Assembly (NCBI RefSeq): GCF_019925205.1
Contig: NC_083564.1
Span: forward strand, 31,534,447-31,598,446
DNA: 64,000 bases
Direction: 5' to 3'
Source: Metopolophium dirhodum
Taxonomy: Eukaryota > Arthropoda > Insecta > Hemiptera > Aphididae
A model generated the notes under the pieces. That model saw nothing but the letters and a program-made list of their open reading frames with translations. It did no database searches and was not told the origin of the DNA. Each line of letters begins with the position of its first letter. The first letter of the stretch is position 1. A program made the translations under genes and the position numbers. Shown piece after piece: positions 14,221 to 28,342 of this stretch.

Positions 14221-16219
14221 ACTTAGGACTGAAAAACCGAAATAAAAAAATAAAACGCACGTTTCTTAATCAGGGTACTTGGTTGTATAATATTATTATC
14301 GAAATACAAAAACGTTTTTAGCTTATACGATAGGAGTGGTGGGTATAATTATAGCGGTGCGCATTTACGAAGTTCGTAAGTTAACTTTAAACGAAGTATA
14401 CAGCAACTACCGATATAATGAACAAACGTTATAAAACAAATTTGGACAGATAAAGATTTCAGAACTATTCGCTTTAATAATATATTGACAATATAAGATG
14501 AAAAATAATCCTTATACAACTATGTTATTGTTTTAGTTTGTTTAACCTATGGAATCTGGTGCAGATGGTCCAACTCGTATATAAATATTAAAAAAAGTAT
14601 ACATTTGGATTGTTTACAGTTTATAATGTCAATAACGAAAATATATTAATTTTGTTTAATTTCATATATTAATTGTTTTTTAAAAAAATGGGATATTTTT
14701 TTTTATTTTACCTACAACAACGGACTTCGAGCTTCATAGAAGTTGTTGTCATTCAGTTTTAACCTCTGTTAACGGGAATGTCACGGAATACATAATATTA
14801 TCATATTATATTTTAATTTTTCTTTAATATTATACTCTCATTAATCTTAGTTTGTTATATAGTTTTATGATATATATAAATCATAGTCAAGATTGTGGAC
14901 AGATTGTAAACTTATATCACATTATTTTATCTGATTCGAAGTTTTCCATTTTATCACTCATAATATTTATATTACGTTATTACATAAATATTCCATTTCA
15001 TTAAATAGGTTAGTAAAAGTGCTAAAACACATTTATATGAATTAAATTATTTTATAATTAATATTTTCAATAATTAAGAATATTGTTTTAAATTCATTAT
15101 GTACGTAGACACATTTGATCGAGTTTCATATACCTTTCGAAATTTTAATGAGGTTTGTGTCGTCTCATCCATAGATGAAGTGTGTGTATACACTTTAATT
15201 AATATATATTAAATTATAATATTATAATGATGTCTTTGAATAACTTTGTGTACGTATAGTGAAAAAGTATTCATTGGACTTTGTTTTATAAAAACGTCTC
15301 TTGTCTATAGAAGTGTGTTTTTCAAATAACCGATGTAATGTATTATGATATTATATAAGTCATAATTCAATAAGGTTGTGAGTAATAATATCGTCATACC
15401 TAACCAACGTGGCAACGTGTTTATAGTATAAAAAAAATAATATCACTAAGTATTTGAATGGTTAATTATATTTTACGGTTTTTGAGAAATCTGTTGGCTC
15501 ATCAAAAATATATTATGATTTATGGTTTAGTACTCAAATCAAATAATGTTATCAAAAGGTAGTTTTGTCATAGATAGGTCTGAGTAAAAGCGCGACCAGT
15601 AGGTTGTGGAATCGCTTTTTACACATTTGTTCTTTTAGCAAAAAACACTGGATACATGAACAAGGTAACAATGGTTACTGGTTTTAAGTTACTTGGTAAC
15701 CCTTAGCAGTTAGCCGGTTACAATATCTATAGATGAGAAAAAACTAATAGTTGTTTACTCTTATAATAGTATGCAATACCAATACAAATGTCCACCGATA
15801 TAATATCTAAATATTGAAAATCATCGATAACTTAATGAAAACCAATTATGATTTGTTTATACTCGCATAGTGATCTTATATCGGTGAATATCTTTTAGAT
15901 AGGTAGGTAATATATTATATACATTATGTGCCACTCTCCTCAAGTCCACCACTTCCGTTTTGATATCCACAACATAATTATTGAAGAGGCAAGAACAAAA
16001 TTTTTATTTTAGTTTTTCTTCAGTACCTACCTGCACGGTCAGAGTAATTATATAAAATTGTATGGAACATTTGAAAAATATTTTTATTTACTTTTTAAGC
16101 TCTGAGAAAAGCATTATTCACGATTTTTTGAGATTTGCAAGTCATTTTTGTTGTGCGGTTTTTGCGATTTTCGGGGTATTAAAAATAGTAAAAAATAACC
16201 AAATCGTTTTTATCGTTAA

Positions 16220-16860
16220 TCATGATTTCGTTTTATAGTTTTGTTAATTTTCTTTACGGCAGTTCGCCAGCGATGCGTTACCGACGGCCGACGACATCTC
16301 TAATCTCGCTATATTATTATTATTGTATGAGCCTATGCCCTATGATAATATGGTGCAGTTATATGCGAGCATTTCAATCGCACGACGTTCAAAGGCGAAT
16401 ACAAATACAACGTCTGTACGAATTGTGTTTTACCGCACACAGCGGCGGATATTGTTTCGGCTTTTGTTCCAAAGGCTATTTCTCACACACGCGCTCGCAC
16501 ATTTGGCGCGTTTCTCGAGACACGACGACGCCATGAAAGCATCTATTCGCGTATAACGACTGCGGAGCTGCAATAAATCCGTAGCGATGATTTAAAACGC
16601 AAACGGTCAAACGCGAATACGTCTGCGGACTTATACGATGGTATAATAATGATACGGAGGCGAAGTTCGTCATTAATGCGATCACTTAACGCGCGTGTCT
16701 GAGACTGTGTTGCAATCATTGCAAGTCTGCAGCAGTCGTCGGCGGCGGTGTCGTTAAAATAAATTCCCGCGATCAGTGGAGCAATTTGGGCGCGGGGACG
16801 AGGCATCCGATTGCGATCGTTCAATATTAACGATCCGACTTGAGATCCGCCCGACTAGCT
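16220..16860. promoter_or_regulatory. CpG-containing patch
   Basis: Dense CpG words (ACGCGCTCGCACATTTGGCG near 16490, GACACGACGACGCC near 16519). Overlapping open frames on both strands (16222-16536, 16323-16556, 16543-16824) arise because stop codons are rare in GC-richer DNA; none shows domain character. Possibly a regulatory element. Confidence 0.2.
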
Positions 16861-17757
16861 TTTCATCGGAAGTCCGTGGACTAATCTCCAATGAATTTTT
16901 TGTCTAAATTTAAATCTTTTTTTTTTTGATATATAGACATATTTTTTAGTCCACCATTGCGTTATTGCACGATTACATCAGTGTCTTCAAGGAAGGGAGG
17001 TTGAAGGGGACAGCAAGATTTTTTTAAGATTTTCTTAGATTTTAAATTTTTTATAGTTAATTTTCTCGTCATTGAACTCTTTTTGATTACGTTAATTTTG
17101 ATAGGTACATTTATTTTATAATTTTATATTATATTTTAATGTCTATACATCATAATATTCTGTTTAAAATTGTATATCCGTAATCTTTTTAGTTGATTCG
17201 ATCCCGACCGTTTTTAAGGAGTTCAATATAGGCAATCATCAATGTGTGTGCATCATGCACATGCACATGGTCTTGTAAATGTGTACTACGTAGTAAGTGA
17301 TTATTAATTCGAGTGACTATAAAATAAATAACGGAATGCACCCGCACGTGCACGAATACATGTCAATAACACATTGCACAAATATTAATTTTTTTTGTCA
17401 AAAGTATTAATTTTTTACCACTCATATCAACTAACCTATTTAACCGGTAAAATTTCTGAAAACATAATTGAATTTGTCATCGAATTTAAAACAATTTCCT
17501 TACATTTTTTTAATTAATTTTTTAACTTCAATATTATTAAAATTTAAAAATATAATTTCGTAGAGATATGAGTCCATTTTCAAAATAGTGGCAGTCATTT
17601 TCAAGAAAACATTGTCGAATTAAAATATGTTTTCATAACTATCCGGTGGCTATGATAGACGGTACAGTTGGCATAAGATAGGTCTATTTTGGTAGAAAAC
17701 AGAGACGCGATCGAATCCCCTTAAAACTTAAAAGGACTTAAGGACGCTATATCCGAA

Positions 17758-18096
17758 TGTGTTGTCTCCGTCTTACTAACGCATAACAAATGTACATTTT
17801 ACGTTCAGGATAATCCATTTTACTCTGATGTTTTTAATTTTAGAGGAACTTAACATCTTATTAAATTTAAAGGTATAAGAATAATATTATTTAAGGACCA
17901 ACGGAGGATGTTTGATAATTTAATTTAAAAACAAGTTATGATAATTATTTTAAAGTTTTAAAATACTGTCAAAAATAATAATATTCTTACATTATATCTT
18001 CAAATTGTATAATAAGTAAATTTAATATAATATACTAAAAACAACTGAGTAAAATTTGTTATGTGATGTGTGTTAGTAAGACTTGTACGTGGTTAG
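17758..18096. mobile_element. Candidate MITE with inverted ends
   Basis: GTCTTACTAACGCATAACAAA near 17769-17789 is the imperfect reverse complement of TTTGTTATGTGATGTGTG and TTAGTAAGAC near 18055-18082. AT-rich DNA lies between. The right copy carries a small insertion. Boundaries and family are uncertain. Confidence 0.45.
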
Positions 18097-18670
18097 GACA
18101 TAGGTACTCTTAAAACATATTTTATTATATAATCAATTTAAAACTATAATATTTAAATATTATTTTTAGTATTTGCCCCCCCCCCTCCACTCCATCTACA
18201 AATGGGCCTAGGGACGCCTTTGCATCGGTGTGTAATATAAACTGAAAAATCGTGTTTAAATATTATACAGTATAATGTATATAGGTACAATAGTGTTTAA
18301 CAATATCAAAACCTATGTATTAATATGTAATAATGTACTTACATTATTTTTAAGAGAGAGAGAAGTTGTGGCTTAAATCGGATGCAACCAAAAAAATCAT
18401 GGTTAGGTATAAGACGAATGTCTTATTTATTGGGCTGGTCTGAAATAACGCCACTGCTTGTTATAATAGGATCTATCGCGCCACAGTTAGGTATCGTTTT
18501 CGCGACCGAGTTGGTTATCAAAGTCATCCCGGTATATACCTCAACGTCGTGCGTGGGCTGTTTTAATGTTTAATCCAACAGTTGAACCTACAGCTATATA
18601 ACACGCGTACATCCACGTGCGGGTCGTTCTACTCCGGTAATCATCATCACCCACGGGAATGACGATCCAC

Positions 18671-18688
18671 CAAGTGCTGCAGCACTTG
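18671..18688. promoter_or_regulatory. Perfect 18-bp palindrome CAAGTGCTGCAGCACTTG
   Basis: Two CAAGTG half-sites (E-box/NK2-type words) face each other about a PstI-like CTGCAG. It sits in a GC-richer stretch (18590-18740). Binding is speculative; the palindrome itself is exact. Confidence 0.5.
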
Positions 18689-18854
18689 TTGATCGGTTTT
18701 TCAAATTGACGAGTGATTCGTCAGGGGCCAGCTCACGGACTTTAATTACTTAGAGTACTTGCCTACATATGCGTTAATTGTACGTATAAATATATTATAT
18801 TCGTGAAATGGAGAATTCACACCAGTGGAGTGTCTAAAATATTATATGTGCATA

Positions 18855-19466
18855 AAGGGTAATGCTCGCCCCCATTTTTCCCCCATTAATAATGAATATT
18901 TTATAGAAAGTACATTTTTGGAATTTTCCAGTACCTATGCTTATTACGTTCATATTTTTAACCACTTGCATTGGTCGATTCAAATTATAGTTTCTGAGTT
19001 ATTAAGATATAAGTATACTAAGGATTTACAATTTTTTCATATAAAATGTTAATAGATTCATATTAATTATGTACATACTATCATTTTCAAATAATCATTG
19101 TTCCCAAAATTACCAGTCCTATTATATTTTGTACTTAGGCACATAGAAATAATTAAAAAAAACTCGTGTGAATTTTGATTTAAATTAATTTAGATACAAC
19201 AAAATTTTTATAAAATTATGTCATTATATAACTAACAATTTACATGGAAATAAAGTGATTACCATTTGAAACAAAGAAGTTGTCCTCGTCACAACTCACT
19301 CTCACAGGACACTTTTTAAATGGTATAGAAAAATCATATTTTTTGAAAATATGGTGCTTAATAAATAATATTTAAATATGGGCAATTAAATATTTTTAAA
19401 ATAAATTCATTATGAAACGTACAAATTGGAGTAAACAGCATGCTTATGATTATACATATTTCCCTG
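18855..19466 (+). mobile_element. Copy of the TA-flanked inverted-repeat family (old)
   Basis: The left end is degraded (AAGGGTAATGCTCGCCCCCA after TA). The right half shares ACAGGACACTTTTTAAATGG and TTTTGAAAATATGGTGCTTA with the copy at 39.6 kb. The right end runs AGCATGCTTATGATT then CCCTG followed by TA. Confidence 0.5.
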
Positions 19467-20207
19467 TACATCGGAGTGATCGACGAGGGCTCTATGTAGG
19501 GAAAGTACCTCGCCGCAATTACTCAGTTATTTAATGTTTTTCAAAATATATTATAACATGCGTTTAACAAACAATTTTTTTACGTGTACAATCTCTAACA
19601 GCTGACTCCTAAAATTATTTAAAGTTTAAAAAAGCTCAATGTGTTGTATATTATTCTATGTTTGAGACTGATCTTTTGAATATAAAAAAGTTTGTTTAGT
19701 GTAAAAGTGTAACAAGGTATAAGACGTCCTTAATTATTAGTCAATACCGAAATAATTGCGTAATCACACGCGAGTCGCGCGCAAAATATAGTGAAAAGAA
19801 AAAATTGTCCACTCCTATTCGGTTAAGCCTGTCGTTAAACACGAGACAGCTGATATAATTATAATACGTGGCTAAAATTTGGGCACGTATATCGATGCGA
19901 GTTCAAAAAATGTATCAAACTGCGTTAGCCGAACCAAATTCCGCGCCCTCGCAGCGCATAATAATATATTATGGCGTACGAAATAATCGATTTAGGTCGG
20001 AACGCGTTGCTTATATTATTACGCCTATAACCCTCCTAAACCCCCTCCCCAATATCGTCGACTTTGAAACATATTTTATCACATTCGGCGTTACGCATTC
20101 ATAATTCGTCGGAGAAGTGTAGTTGTAAGTGTAGGACGAGAAGGAGATGAAGTCTTTTGTGCCCGTGTTTTCGATGCGTGTTTCAAATGTTTCGATATTA
20201 AACCGCA

Positions 20208-20715
20208 GATCGTTGTCGATTTGCGCGTGTTCGACTGATTCCCAACGTATTTTATGTAAAACGCTATACAGGTCCACCCGTGTCGTAGTGTCATAAGTTG
20301 AGTTGTCGCTTAATATTTTAGTATATTTCAATTTCTAAAATTCGTTTTTGTAGTTTTTTTTTTTTATTATCAGCTATCGGTCTCATCTTTACCGCCGAAA
20401 TATTATGATTTCAGCAACGTGTTTTTATACAGGGGGATTTATCGATAATACTCGCCCTCATTTTTTTATTTAAGAATATATTCAATTTCTGGTTTTTGTT
20501 ATTTTTAATAATACTCAAGGACCATATTTTGAAAATCTTGAAATTTTTTACACCATTTGATTTGGGCCCTGCTAACATATCGGTGTCAAATGTGCGTGTT
20601 CGACTGATTTCCTTATACACGCTAAACATACGGTCTACCCGTATCAGCGTGTCATGAGTCGTCGCGTAATATATTTTTATCATAATATTTCAATTTCAAA
20701 AATTAATTTTTTTTG
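20208..20715 (+). repeat. Direct repeat flanking a transposon fragment
   Basis: 20208-20350 and 20579-20715 are imperfect direct copies. Shared blocks: GCGTGTTCGACTGATT, GGTCNACCCGT, AGTGTCAT/CGTGTCAT, GTCGC, TATTTCAATTTC and AAAATT. The half element at 20430 lies between them, so this DNA was duplicated before or with that insertion. Confidence 0.6.
20430..20578 (+). mobile_element. Left half of the TA-flanked inverted-repeat family
   Basis: TA then CAGGGGGATTTATCGATAAT, CTCGCCCTCATTTTTTTA and GGACCATATTTTGAAAATCT, as in the other copies. The right half is missing; the element stops where a direct repeat of upstream DNA begins (20579). Confidence 0.55.
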
Positions 20716-21198
20716 TACACAAGCGAAATCGTTCTAAAATTATGACGTGCATAGTTAGCCATATTAAGCGTAATACGCAGTTCTATTCAATTTACAAATT
20801 GTATGGTTCTTTTTATTTTCGATGTTGGTATTTTTGAAAAAACTTCTTACAACCTACCCTTATTCTCGGGAACGTATTTTATTTTCACATAACGCATTTC
20901 AAGTCAATTTATGAAAACATTTATATTTAGTGATTATAGTAACGGGTTCTTACAAGTTATAGTAATTTTATTTCAGATGCGTCTTGCCCAACGATTCAGG
21001 CCAATTCGCAAGTATTAAAATATGATTTTCGAGCAATTTATGACAAATATAATATGTATATCAATAAACCTATAAATACGATGGGTAAAACATAAGTTGA
21101 ATGGCAAAATATAAACTCTTTGCAAAAACATAGAATAAATCATTTAAAGAATGTTTTTGTGTCCGTATACTATGTCACAGTGTCACACTCGCATCCAC

Positions 21199-21746
21199 AT
21201 ATAGTGTAATCGAATTTTTCATTTCTAAAATTGATATCCATTTCAAGGACTTTGATCATAACGTGTAAGATGTTTTTATTTTCATGTAATGGACACAAAT
21301 AATTCCACTCGTTTATTGAAATTAAAGTGATTATTTTACACTTATTAGTGTGTTATTTTATTTAAATTAATACCGGCCGTATATGGGTAACATTTTCGTT
21401 AAATGGTCATCGAGAAATAGCATTGTATGTAGGTATCTTAAATATAACTTTTTTTAAAACTTATTTGTTATGAATTATGATAAAAACGTTCGATATTCAA
21501 ACGAATGGGATTTAATTGTGCATGATGTGAGCTTTGAACAATTTTCCAACGGCCACTTCACGACAAATTAATCATACTATAGTATGTAAATTTAAAAAAA
21601 ATTACGCCAATCATAAAATAATAGCTTTATTTTGACGAAATGCATAAAATGTGTGTCCGTTACATGAACCTAAAAACCACTAAAACACGTTAGGGTGGAA
21701 ATTATCGAAATTGATATCCATGCCGTGAAAAGTTCAGCTACACTAT
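21199..21746. mobile_element. Foldback element with about 100-bp inverted arms
   Basis: Left arm 21199-21299 and right arm 21648-21746 are imperfect reverse complements over their whole length. Shared blocks include ATAGTGTA, TAACGTGT, GTTTTTA and TTCATGTAANGGACACA. No open frame of note lies inside. Superfamily unknown; target duplications were not resolved. Confidence 0.55.
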
Positions 21747-23082
21747 GCGGATATGATATATACATAGAAATATATAACTGTATAGTCGTATAGGTAAACA
21801 AATACATATTTTGACAATTCAAATAAACTATTGGAAAATCTTGGTCTTATAAAACACAAAACCTACTGTTCATAATAGTTAGGTAGTTGAAGAAATTTTT
21901 AAAATGAATTGAATCGTATTCGTGCTTTTTGGCCAAAAATGAATTGAATATATTTCAGCATTAATTATTAATCTGGTAACCCTTAGTTTGATTTTTAGAA
22001 GAGAACGTAGTTGCATTTTAAAATTATTACCTGAGCGTAGACATTTCTGGTTTCTGAATATAATATTATGATCGTTACTCAATTATTTACGATGTATTTT
22101 CAAAATTCAAATGACCGGACGACTGTTGACCCTTTCACAGAAACGTTAATAATAATAAATTGTACTCTCAAATGAATCTGATATGATTTAATTAATAATT
22201 TAATGTCAAAAAGAGTTTATTTTAAACTCCGCTTATTTTACATATTTTGAGTCCACATAATAATGTTTTGTTATACTGTTTTGTGTACATTTATAATAAC
22301 ATTTGTTCAAATAAAAATAAAAAACATTACTGCATAACTAACATTTTATTTTTATTAAATACAATATGCGTATGTGTTTGTATTTTTAACATATAGGTAT
22401 GCTTGTTATGGTTTGAAATGTGCTATCTTCAAACATAAAATTGTTACAATTTCATTATATTAATTGAAATTTGTTAGTCGTTTGAATATAAAAAAGAGAC
22501 CATTATGTACGTATATATTATATTATGATATTGACGCATACGTTTCAATGTTTAAATGTTTAATACTTTATCTCATTATTAGGTATACAAAATATTTAAC
22601 AACTACTTTGATTATTTTATAATATTACTTTATACTGGATGGTGTTCACTATAATACTATATTATGCAAGAGCACCCCTAATTTTTCATATAATATGCAA
22701 TATTTATTTTATTTGTATTTTTGAGTACTTATATATTATTATTATCATATTATATTATATATTTATTTATATTATTACTTTTATTCAAAGAACCGGTATT
22801 TTAAAATTGGTAAAATTGTCAAAGAGTAATAATTACTAAACTAAAAATTACATATATTTTATATTTTATTCGAAACCACTATAAAGCATTTACCTATACA
22901 CGAATCTAGGAAAAAAATCCCCAAAGTTATACCTAACCGTAGCTGTTGGGTACAGCTGTAAAAAATAATAATTAATAATAATAAAAATATATAAAGTTTG
23001 AATGATAATTATTATACTATTATTATATTAATAAATAGGTACATAATATTATATTATATATGATATTTCTATCTATATAAAT

Positions 23083-23109
23083 ATTTATTTATTTATTTAT
23101 TTATTTATA
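23083..23109. repeat. (ATTT)n microsatellite
   Basis: Nearly seven uninterrupted ATTT units in otherwise AT-rich DNA. Confidence 0.9.
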
Positions 23110-23779
23110 AACGGATAGGTATGCTCTTTGGTAATAAAAATTTAAAGTACAGTAAATTGAATCTCAGTTTGACAACATATTATACTGAAATTAAATAATA
23201 TCATATTATAAATGAGTTAATATTTTTAAAATCGTATTCCTGTTTATTAATCCCAACATCTTAACTGATTTTTTAACTAAAGTATTTTTATTTTATGATT
23301 AAAAGTAATAAATAGTGACATTATCCAGACGAAAAAAAGTAATAACCCCGCAATTATTTATATTTAGTGGGAGGTAATTTTTAAAAGTCGAAAAGACGAA
23401 TATATATGTAACAAATTTGTTTAGATTTTACTGTAAAATTAAAGTATTATTTAATAGTCAATCATATTAAATAGCCCACCCCAAAAATTATTTCTATATA
23501 CGCCACTGGAGTGAATTGACTTTTTATAAAATTTAAAGTTAAGATTATTATCTTGACAATATCATATAGGCTTTGTCCCTTTGTATTATATTTAAATTTT
23601 AAAGCGAGTTATGAGTATTTTATGATGTACATTGTACAATTATATATAAGTATTTGCTTTGGGGATTTTGAATTTTATTTCCGATTACCCTATACATAAC
23701 GTTAAATAATTAAAAAATGACAAAAACTACTCGTAAATATCACGTGCGTAAAAACAAGAATTTGTAGAATAAATGAAGA

Positions 23780-23935
23780 TGGTTCTCATTTTAAAATAGA
23801 TGTTCGTATCACCGTAGGTACCTAAAATGTTATAAAATCTAAGCATTTGAGTAAAAATGTCTAAAATCAGGACTTAAATAAAAGTATTATTTAAGGACAG
23901 GGGTGAACACTGAGCACGCTCGGTGAATCTCCTTG
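23780..23935 (+). mobile_element. Right-end fragment of the TA-flanked inverted-repeat family
   Basis: Ends GAGCACGCTCGGTGAATCTC then CTTG followed by TA (23936-23937), the complement of the family terminus. The interior contains GGTTCTCATTTTAAAATAG, like the 39.6-kb copy. The left boundary is uncertain. Confidence 0.45.
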
Positions 23936-24409
23936 TATACACCTGTACGATTTACATTTTTCACGGTACATCTGTTCTGTAATTTTACCGAAGTAGTACC
24001 AAAACGGAGTTCGATAATGATTTAAATATTATTTCGTATACACTTTGAAGTGAAATTACATTTTTTCCGAAACTCAGCGATACGACCACGAGAGTAAAGT
24101 CATATTATGACTAAATATCTATAAAGAATATTTTATAATAATATTGTACATATCGGATAAAGACAAGCGCGGTCAAAAAAAAAAAACAGTTAAAAAACAT
24201 TAAAAAACAACTTGCATATACCTTTATATTAAACTATATAGTATAGTATAATACTAATACATAATGGCGGACCCTTTGGCCTTTATGCTATATCTTATTA
24301 TCTTACACGTAATGTATATATACATATATTATAGCTATATATATTATACATATTATATATATATCAGTAGTATATGTACATAAAACTGTATTTATTGTGT
24401 GCTTATACG

Positions 24410-25000
24410 CAGGAACCCATGTCGGGTACCCGGTCTTTTGTGTTTTGAAATTATTCACGATTGGCCAACAAAAACTGACCACGGTCCGTTATTTATTTTC
24501 GCCGCCGCCAAAAGGTATATTATGAATAAAAAAAAAAAAACCGTAAAACACACCAAAATAATAATATACGTGGGTGCCAATCACTTTCCGATTTCCGTCG
24601 TGTAGTCTTTAAAATATTATATTTTCCAGTCAGTTATTTTTGAAAATCTGCAGCATTGAGTATAGGTATAATTTATATTATTATACAATAATATACATTA
24701 ATAAATCCACTCGGTGGTCCTTTTGTCTGACGCGCGGTGTGCGTCTCGCCGCCCCGACGCCGATAAGTATATAGGCGATTTTCTCCAGGGAAATCATTTT
24801 CGTTTGTACGTCTATATATGGTCACGGCAAGATTAATAGCCGCTTATCGACTATCTCGATATAGGTACGCGTGTGTACAAGAAATAATTTCCGGAGCACG
24901 GGACGACCACCTGTCCTTTGCCATTTGCGTCGACGTTTTGTCGCCGACGTATTGGAATGACGTAGGTATAAGACCGTCGGAAAAACAATATAATAATATA
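24410..25000. promoter_or_regulatory. CpG-containing patch with an exon-like segment
   Basis: The sub-stretch 24413-24514 is flanked by TACGCAG and AAAG|GTAT and is open in one + frame (reads ...GLLCFEIIHDWPTKTDHGPL...), so a small exon is conceivable but unrecognised. A GC-rich core at 24729-24765 (GACGCGCGGTGTGCGTCTCG) follows. No family match by eye. Confidence 0.15.
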
Positions 25001-28000
25001 ATATACTACACTCGGATGTAAGATATTTTTTTCGTCCCAGACATACGATAAGGTCTCTGGACTACATGGCAATCAACATGCGTATAACAATTTAATGAAA
25101 TATAAAATATCTCAAACCTATAGAAAAATCTAAAAGTACATTTTTTTCTAAAACTGCTGGTTATATTGTTAAAATTGTCTAATAATATCACTGTAATTTA
25201 GTATTTAAATATTTGCTTGATGTCGTTGTTGCTCAAGATGTTCATAATATCACGAAACCCTTACCAATTAACACTTGTAGATTTTTTATTTTATTTTCAA
25301 TTTCAGTCATTATTATCATTTGCGACTTTTTTACCGCGTTACCCGAAAACACAAGTGCCGTAGAAAAGCGTTTGTTTCCATTCCCACATTGTAATGGGAA
25401 TATTGTTATATTATAGTATTTGCGCTCTTGTAAAATCATGTTTACATCTAAACATCTAAAGCTTATTGTTTTTAAAATATAATAATATAATAAAAATATA
25501 TATAAAATATTATAATATATATTGCTGACATTTAAAAATAATAATAAGACAACGATATGTATATTCACTTTTATTTCTAAACTACTTATTTACGTCGTAT
25601 AATAACGTCATTTTAATACTAAGTCAAATCAATAAAAACTATTAATTCTATGAAATGAGCGGAGTAGCGGACCTGCAGTCGTGCAATTCGAACATTTTGA
25701 TTTGGAGATTTATATAAAGATCGAAATCCGTGGTGTTCGATTGTCGCTCGGATCGTTGTAGGTAACTATATTATACCCTATTTGGTTTATAGGTATCACA
25801 TAGGGTTTTCGGATATCCTGCCCAAATCCGGAATTATAATTTGTTATACCATTGATATTTGCGCATCTAAAATAATAAAAGTTCTTTCCCATACCCTAAA
25901 TAGTAGAACTGTTTTCCGCGGCACTCAAGTCGTATGTAATGAACGAAAACCGATAAAGTAGTCTACTGATAATTTTTTTTTTAATCGGTTATTATGGATT
26001 GGTAAATTTTCAGGATTTAAAAGTTATACGAGTCGTTTATCCCGAAAAATTGTGTGATTATCATAACCGCAAGTGCGTTGTAATATTATCATCGTCTATA
26101 ATTATTCTATAATGCTATAAGTGCCTATCTAATATTTATCGTTGGCAGCGACGTTGCAGATTGTTGATGTGTTTATTTCATCACGTTTTCCGTTGGTTTC
26201 CCGGTTTATAATATTCTTTGCAAAACTGAATGAATTATTGAATCAACCCAATACTCGGCTGCGTCAGAAAAAATAACGTCTGATAAAAAAAAAATATTTT
26301 CCATAAACATAGATTACTACAATATGTCTCGTTAATTACTAATAATTATTCAACTGCATTACCTGGGTGTTTTTCTATTTATTTCATACCTGTTGCACAA
26401 AATAAGAATACAAATGAAAATAATGCAAAACACAAATTTATTTATTACATTGTAAAGTATTATGATAATATGCATTATACATTTAACTCGATTCTCGAAG
26501 GCTAAGATCGCTAAGATTACGCGTAATACATTTTATACTGTTTGTTGTTAATCATTGAATTTACGATGAAATGGATTTCGAAACGCATGCTAGATCAAAC
26601 GAAAATGTTCGTATTAAATCGTTTACCAAACTACCAGCATAGTACATTATAATATGTTTATTTTCATATCGATAAGAATAATTTTATTAATGGAGTAACT
26701 TCTTGCTACCTACTGGGATTTAAAGTTAACTTGGAAGTTTTATTTTGAAATATTTGAAATTCAAATGCAGAAATTGTATAGAAAATAGTTTCATTCAAAA
26801 AATGTTATCGCGTGTTAGTTTAATTTCCACACGCATGGATAGTTTAAAATAAATGGCATCTGATGTAGGTACATTTATAATACGATCAGTGAAGTGCATT
26901 AAACTCTGATGTAATTTTAACAGTTATCGTGACGTGTTTAGTAAGTTATCCGTTGAAAGAATGTAGACATTTAACTAACGTATTTATTGAGCACCACAAG
27001 ATTTATAAAGTAAGTTGTGTTGTGTAAATAATTACAAAGCCACGTGCGTAATATTATTCTTAATACCAGCTATGAGCGCAAATCGAATATGATGACGCCA
27101 ATATTATTATATCATATTATCAGACAACACGTGGAATATAATAAAACGTAAAGTAAGACACGACAGTGAAATTAAATTATAGGTAACACGAGCAGTACAA
27201 AATAACATAGATGAGAATTAACTAGTTACAAAATTAGAGCCAAGTAAAAAAGTTGGTTAATTTTCTAATCAACTTAACTATAAGTTATGGAATCCATTGT
27301 ACCGTCTAATATTTAGATCACTGCTACGTCACAACATAGTTCAAGTTAAGTAAAATTCTATACGGTCTGTTTTTTTAAAAAGGCTAGGGAGTGCGGTTAG
27401 TGTGCGAGTGTGTAACTAAAATATTTATACTTCTTGAAAAAAAAAGGCTTCACAGAGATGATGTGATCCGTCATTCGCCGTTTGTTGTTAAATTGATTTT
27501 TAAGTCAATAAACTGTGTCAGTTGACAACCACTTTATGAAACCTACCTGCTAATTCATTGGCATAAAACTGTTCGGAAAAAAACGAAAACATCATAATAT
27601 TTGCGCTTACACGAAAATCCTTTCACTGTTTTTCAGTTCGGTCCACTGCTATTGAAATTATATTTATTTCAAAATTCGATAGTTGGCTGAAATATCTTAC
27701 TTACTTATTATGAAGGTTCAATTTCGAAAAATAACCAATAGGTATAATATTGTAATTTGTACCTAATACCAAATTATGTATGGTGCACAGGCATTGCGTT
27801 GAGGTGAATATTTAAAAAAAAAATTATGGGATTTATATATTATTATAATGTGTCCACCCATTAAAATTCGTACGTTTTTCGACACTTAAAATCTTTCTTA
27901 ATTTGTTTTTTGAGCAGCTCAAAAGGACTGTTAATGACTAAATTATTGTCGTTGTGACCGCGTCGTATAATACAATATTAACTCTCTGTCACCTTTTAAT

Positions 28001-28342
28001 TTTTACGTGATTTATTTTGTAAGTGTACGATAATGATACCCCTGAATTTATATTTTATATTCGTGTTCATATAATAATAATAATAATAATGATATAATGA
28101 CGTGTCGCTCGCGTTTACTCATAATTTATTACATAATATTTAAGTCAGCACACGATATGTGAACAGTGAAAAAAAAAATAATTAAACAGTAGCAATAATA
28201 GTAATTAATTGCGTTTATGTGTCGTAAACGCATTGTGCGTGTCACCGATTCGAATCACCACCCGCGAAAACGATTTATTATTGGAACTATATTGTATGAT
28301 ATCAGCTATCGGTTTTCCGCTGAAATATTATGATTTCAGCTA

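Larger units (their letters stand above)
11441..18380. other. AT-rich non-coding DNA with two CpG patches
   Basis: Besides the patches at 13.2-14.2 and 16.2-16.9 kb and the candidate MITE at 17.76 kb, I see nothing gene-like. Frames at 11913-12137 and 12229-12492 (minus) are unconvincing. Confidence 0.6.

Noticed and set aside
18382..18573. 63-residue frame with hydrophobic stretch (YLLGWSEITPLLVIIGSIAP)
   Set aside because: Tempting as a membrane peptide, but part of the DNA matches an AGTGGCG-type transposon end on the other strand, and there is no wider gene structure.
25213..25416. Frame after a good acceptor, with KR before LFPFPHCNGN
   Set aside because: Looks like a processed peptide at first sight, but there is no signal peptide, amidation Gly or donor site.
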